Below are positions 6,870 through 8,528 of a stretch of DNA of 8,528 nt, piece by piece. The position numbers and the translations under genes are program-made. The notes under the pieces were generated by a model, which was not told where the DNA came from, did not search any database, and saw only the letters and a program-made list of their open reading frames with translations. Origin of the DNA: an uncultured Anaerococcus sp. (GTDB lineage: Bacteria; Bacillota; Clostridia; Tissierellales; Peptoniphilaceae); the NCBI GenBank assembly GCA_900550345.1, contig URRX01000056.1, positions 1 to 8,528 of the forward strand. The letters run 5' to 3'. Position 1 is the stretch's first letter, and every line of letters begins with the position of its first letter.

Positions 6870-7057
6870 TTTATCTTTATATTGATTCATTTCTTCGAAT
6901 TTATTTAATATTAAAAATGAATTAAGAAATTTATTAATTAGCTATAAAGAGTAATTTTATATTTATTTTCTAATTATTTTATTTAAATCCTCACTTTTCT
7001 TTATTAAATATAAAGATAGATTTTAATATATGGTCAAAATAAAAACATAAAAAATTT
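6870..7057. other. AT-rich intergenic stretch with no recognised feature
   Basis: This is very A/T-rich sequence between the single inverted element and the tandem array. I see no ORF of useful length, no convincing promoter pair, no hairpin with a T-run and no tRNA-like fold. A 27-codon ORF at 6825-6908 enters its left edge and is treated as a weak candidate in the findings. Confidence 0.5.
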
Positions 7058-7410
7058 CTTACTTTAGCCTAAAAGTAGATAAAAACTCCACCCATCTCGA
7101 GCGTAGTCGAGAGATCTCTTTAATTATCTTTATATTAGAATTAAACTTACTATTTTAGCGTAAAAGTAAATAAAAATATACCCATCGCGGGCGAAGTAAT
7201 AGATTTCATGAATTATAGAATATTGAAATTAAACTTACTATTTTAGTATAAAAATAAATACCAAAAAATACCCCATTTCGAGCAGATAATTATGCCTTGA
7301 TTTGGCATAATTATCCCTAAAAATTAGTGGGAAAGCATGGAAAAGTTTTCGAAGAAAACTGGTTTTAGTAGTCGAGAGATCTCTTTAATTTTTTTTATAT
7401 TGAAATTAAA
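7058..7410 (+). repeat. Three tandem copies of an 88-bp unit, the third with an 84-bp insertion
   Basis: Units are 7058-7145 (88 bp), 7146-7233 (88 bp) and 7234-7410 (177 bp). Each starts with CTTACT, runs through a TAAAA-rich part to CCCAT and ends in ATTAAA. Unit 1 holds the palindrome TCTCGA-GCGTAG-TCGAGA followed by GATCTCTTTAATT. Unit 2 is diverged and has lost the TCGA arms (CCCATCGCGGGCGAAG). Unit 3 keeps CCCATTTCGAGC and GTAGTCGAGAGATCTC but has 84 bp between them. The lengths and the lack of unique spacers argue against CRISPR. Confidence 0.7.
7284..7367 (+). repeat. 84-bp structured repeat, copy C, inside tandem unit 3
   Basis: Stem 1 is GATAATTATGCC (7285-7296) with GGCATAATTATC (7304-7315) and the same TTGATTT loop as the copy at 6566-6649. 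CTAAAA (7317-7322) pairs with TTTTAG (7363-7368). The enclosed hairpins are GTGG-GAAA-GCAT (7327-7338, weaker than in copy A) and AGTTTTC-GAA-GAAAACT (7344-7360). It sits exactly in the loop of the unit's palindrome. No target-site duplication is visible. Confidence 0.6.
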
Positions 7411-7446
7411 TCTGCCCTATTAGAGAAAATAAATAGTTTATTCCAC

Positions 7447-7476
7447 AAAAAAATCCCCATAAAATGGGGAAAATTT
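7447..7476 (-). terminator. Terminator of the lipoprotein gene
   Basis: On the minus strand TCCCCA, loop TTTTA and TGGGGA (plus-strand 7454-7470) are followed by seven Ts (the A-run at 7447-7453). It begins a few bases after the lipoprotein stop. The plus-strand side has AAAATTTTT, so weak termination in the other direction is possible in this convergent region. Confidence 0.85.
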
Positions 7477-8460
7477 TTAATTTTCATCTCCTTTATACAT
7501 TGATGATGAACCTGGATACATTTTTGCAATTTCTTTTATAACAAGGTCTATATCATCCAAACTTTTTCCATCTAATTTCTTTTGAGCTCTTAGATAAGCT
7601 AAGTCAATATCGTTGTTTGTAATTTTTTCAATAGATTTTTTTGAAAATTTATATTTATTTTTTAGTTCTTTTCTAAAAGAATCATATTCTTCTTTGTTTT
7701 CAGAAAATTTGTCTATTGGTCTATTTTTGATATCTATACTTGTTTGTTCTTTAGGATTTTCTTGAGTATTTTCTTCTTCACTATTTTCTTGATTATTTTC
7801 CTTTTTTTCATATCCATTTGGATATTTTTCCTTTAATTTTTTGCTAGCTTCAGTAATATTCTCATTATATGTTGCATATTTATTTTCGTCATAAACTTCA
7901 AAAAATATTTTTTTGAGCTCTCCGTTTGGAACTTGTGATGCATCAAAACCATTTTGTCCAAGATAAGTTCTAGCATTTGTGTAATGATCAAGGCCTTGGT
8001 CATCACTGTAATCCCAATTGTTTACAACATTTTCTACACTAGTTTCTGGATAAATATTACTAGTATTTGGATTTTCTTTGGCAATTTGGTTAAACATTAA
8101 AGTTAATTTATTCCAAAATCCAGTTTTTTCGCTTAGATCATTTGCATCTTTTTGATATTTTTTAATATCTTCATCACTTAAGCCATCAACAAAACTTTGA
8201 TCAAATCCTCCCAAATCTACCATAGCCTTTTTTATATCATCTATAGATAATTTATTAGAAGAATCTACATTACTTGTATTTGATGCTGACAAATTATTAG
8301 ATTTGTAATCGACACTCTCACCGATGAGTAAATTGTTTTTGTTATTAGATTCACTACTAACACTACTATTTGATGAATTACTTTTATTATCTTTGTCAAA
8401 AATACCACATGATGTTAAAACAAGTGATAAACAAAGAACAAGTCCTATTTTCTTTTTCAT
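7477..8460 (-). CDS. Secreted lipoprotein of unknown function with three helical repeats
   Basis: A 327-aa protein. The N-terminus MKKKIGLVLCLSLVLTSC is a lipoprotein signal peptide with lipobox LTSC and lipidated Cys18, so the mature protein should be anchored on the outside of the membrane. Residues 19-70 form a Ser/Asn/Asp-rich low-complexity spacer, typical for reaching through the cell wall. Three divergent modules of about 60 residues follow (about 72-131, 154-216 and 256-318), sharing F(D/S).S near the start, a D/E-I/L helix and an I.K..P ending. A charged Glu/Asn/Gln linker (about 219-245) separates modules 2 and 3. I recognise no catalytic motif or named domain family. The start is fixed by the signal peptide and by GGAGG at 8465-8469. 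The gene converges on the sigma operon. Its normal promoter is not visible, because upstream sequence changes character within about 10 bases of the Shine-Dalgarno site. Confidence 0.85.
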   Translation of the reverse strand: MKKKIGLVLCLSLVLTSCGIFDKDNKSNSSNSSVSSESNNKNNLLIGESVDYKSNNLSASNTSNVDSSNKLSIDDIKKAMVDLGGFDQSFVDGLSDEDIKKYQKDANDLSEKTGFWNKLTLMFNQIAKENPNTSNIYPETSVENVVNNWDYSDDQGLDHYTNARTYLGQNGFDASQVPNGELKKIFFEVYDENKYATYNENITEASKKLKEKYPNGYEKKENNQENSEEENTQENPKEQTSIDIKNRPIDKFSENKEEYDSFRKELKNKYKFSKKSIEKITNNDIDLAYLRAQKKLDGKSLDDIDLVIKEIAKMYPGSSSMYKGDEN

Positions 8461-8464
8461 AACC

Positions 8465-8469
8465 CCTCC
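8465..8469 (-). promoter_or_regulatory. Shine-Dalgarno of the lipoprotein gene
   Basis: GGAGG on the minus strand (CCTCC on the plus strand) lies four bases before the lipoprotein ATG. It supports this start over an in-frame upstream extension, which would bury the signal peptide. Confidence 0.7.
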
Positions 8470-8473
8470 ATAC

Positions 8474-8528
8474 CCCCCAACACCAGGCCCACTTGCAGTT
8501 GCAGGAATTGTTGGAGCGGATTTAGGAT
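8474..8528 (+). pseudogene. Internal fragment of a GntP-family gluconate permease, running off the window
   Basis: Plus-strand codons from 8474 read PPTPGPLAVAGIVGADLG. This resembles, from memory, the conserved PP.PGP...A...ADLG motif of GntP-type gluconate/H+ symporters, which lies roughly 100 or more residues from the N-terminus. Third codon positions are mostly A or T, as expected for real coding sequence here. No start codon and no transmembrane N-terminal half can lie upstream, because the lipoprotein gene occupies that DNA on the other strand. It is therefore a 5'-truncated remnant, or the edge of a rearrangement or assembly join. Only 18 residues are visible, so the family call is moderate. 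Confidence 0.5.

Noticed and set aside
7058..7410. CRISPR array
   Set aside because: The repeats are 88 bp long, diverged and directly adjacent. There are no short identical repeats separated by unique spacers of constant length, and no cas genes.
6497..7446. tRNA, riboswitch or known regulatory RNA in the intergenic region
   Set aside because: I found no cloverleaf, T-box, or known riboswitch core. The stable folds seen belong to the repeat elements.
8461..8528. Minus-strand upstream coding: an in-frame lipoprotein extension, or a gene ending in ATGA overlap
   Set aside because: The extension would put the signal peptide inside the protein. The overlapping frame gives a Gln/Leu-rich string without recognisable character, whereas the plus-strand frame gives a recognisable permease motif.

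Overview
The window looks like a chromosome segment from a low-GC Gram-positive anaerobe. A Tissierellia-type coccus such as Anaerococcus or Peptoniphilus is my best guess, inferred from the A/T-rich codon use, the protein style and the gene order, not from a database match. The order recF-gyrB-gyrA is the classic cluster just downstream of the replication origin in Firmicutes.

Positions 1-6468 form one tightly packed plus-strand run: the 3' two thirds of recF, complete gyrB, complete gyrA, then a three-gene partner-switching module. The module consists of an RsbV-like STAS anti-anti-sigma factor, an RsbW-like but degenerate anti-sigma factor, and a SigB-type sigma factor. Gaps are 14, 8, 1, -1 and 2 nt, so gyrase and the sigma module are probably co-transcribed. 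The anti-sigma protein has lost most of the ATP-binding and kinase motifs of RsbW, yet its STAS partner keeps the phosphorylatable serine. GyrB has Asn where the TOPRIM motif EGDSAGG normally has Asp, the site of a known quinolone-resistance substitution. The GyrA hot spots look wild type.

Positions 6469-7476 are about 1 kb without a convincing gene, but they are full of nested repeats. A 23-nt terminator hairpin sequence occurs twice with one mismatch, flanking a 255-bp MITE-like segment. A palindromic element (consensus roughly CCCATCTCGAGC-GTAGTCGAGAGATCTC) recurs in both orientations. An 88-bp unit is repeated three times in tandem, and the third copy carries an 84-bp insertion in the loop of its palindrome. 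The same 84-bp sequence type occurs inside the MITE-like segment. The two copies differ in sequence but keep their stems through five compensatory base-pair changes. This structured repeat is the best candidate here for something undescribed.

Positions 7477-8460 carry a minus-strand gene for a secreted lipoprotein of unknown function, built from three divergent copies of a roughly 60-residue module. It converges on the sigma operon and ends at its own terminator. The last 68 bases are much richer in G+C. On the plus strand they appear to encode the middle of a GntP-type gluconate permease that starts abruptly, with no room for its N-terminal half. This suggests a rearrangement boundary, gene remnant, invertible junction or assembly chimera.
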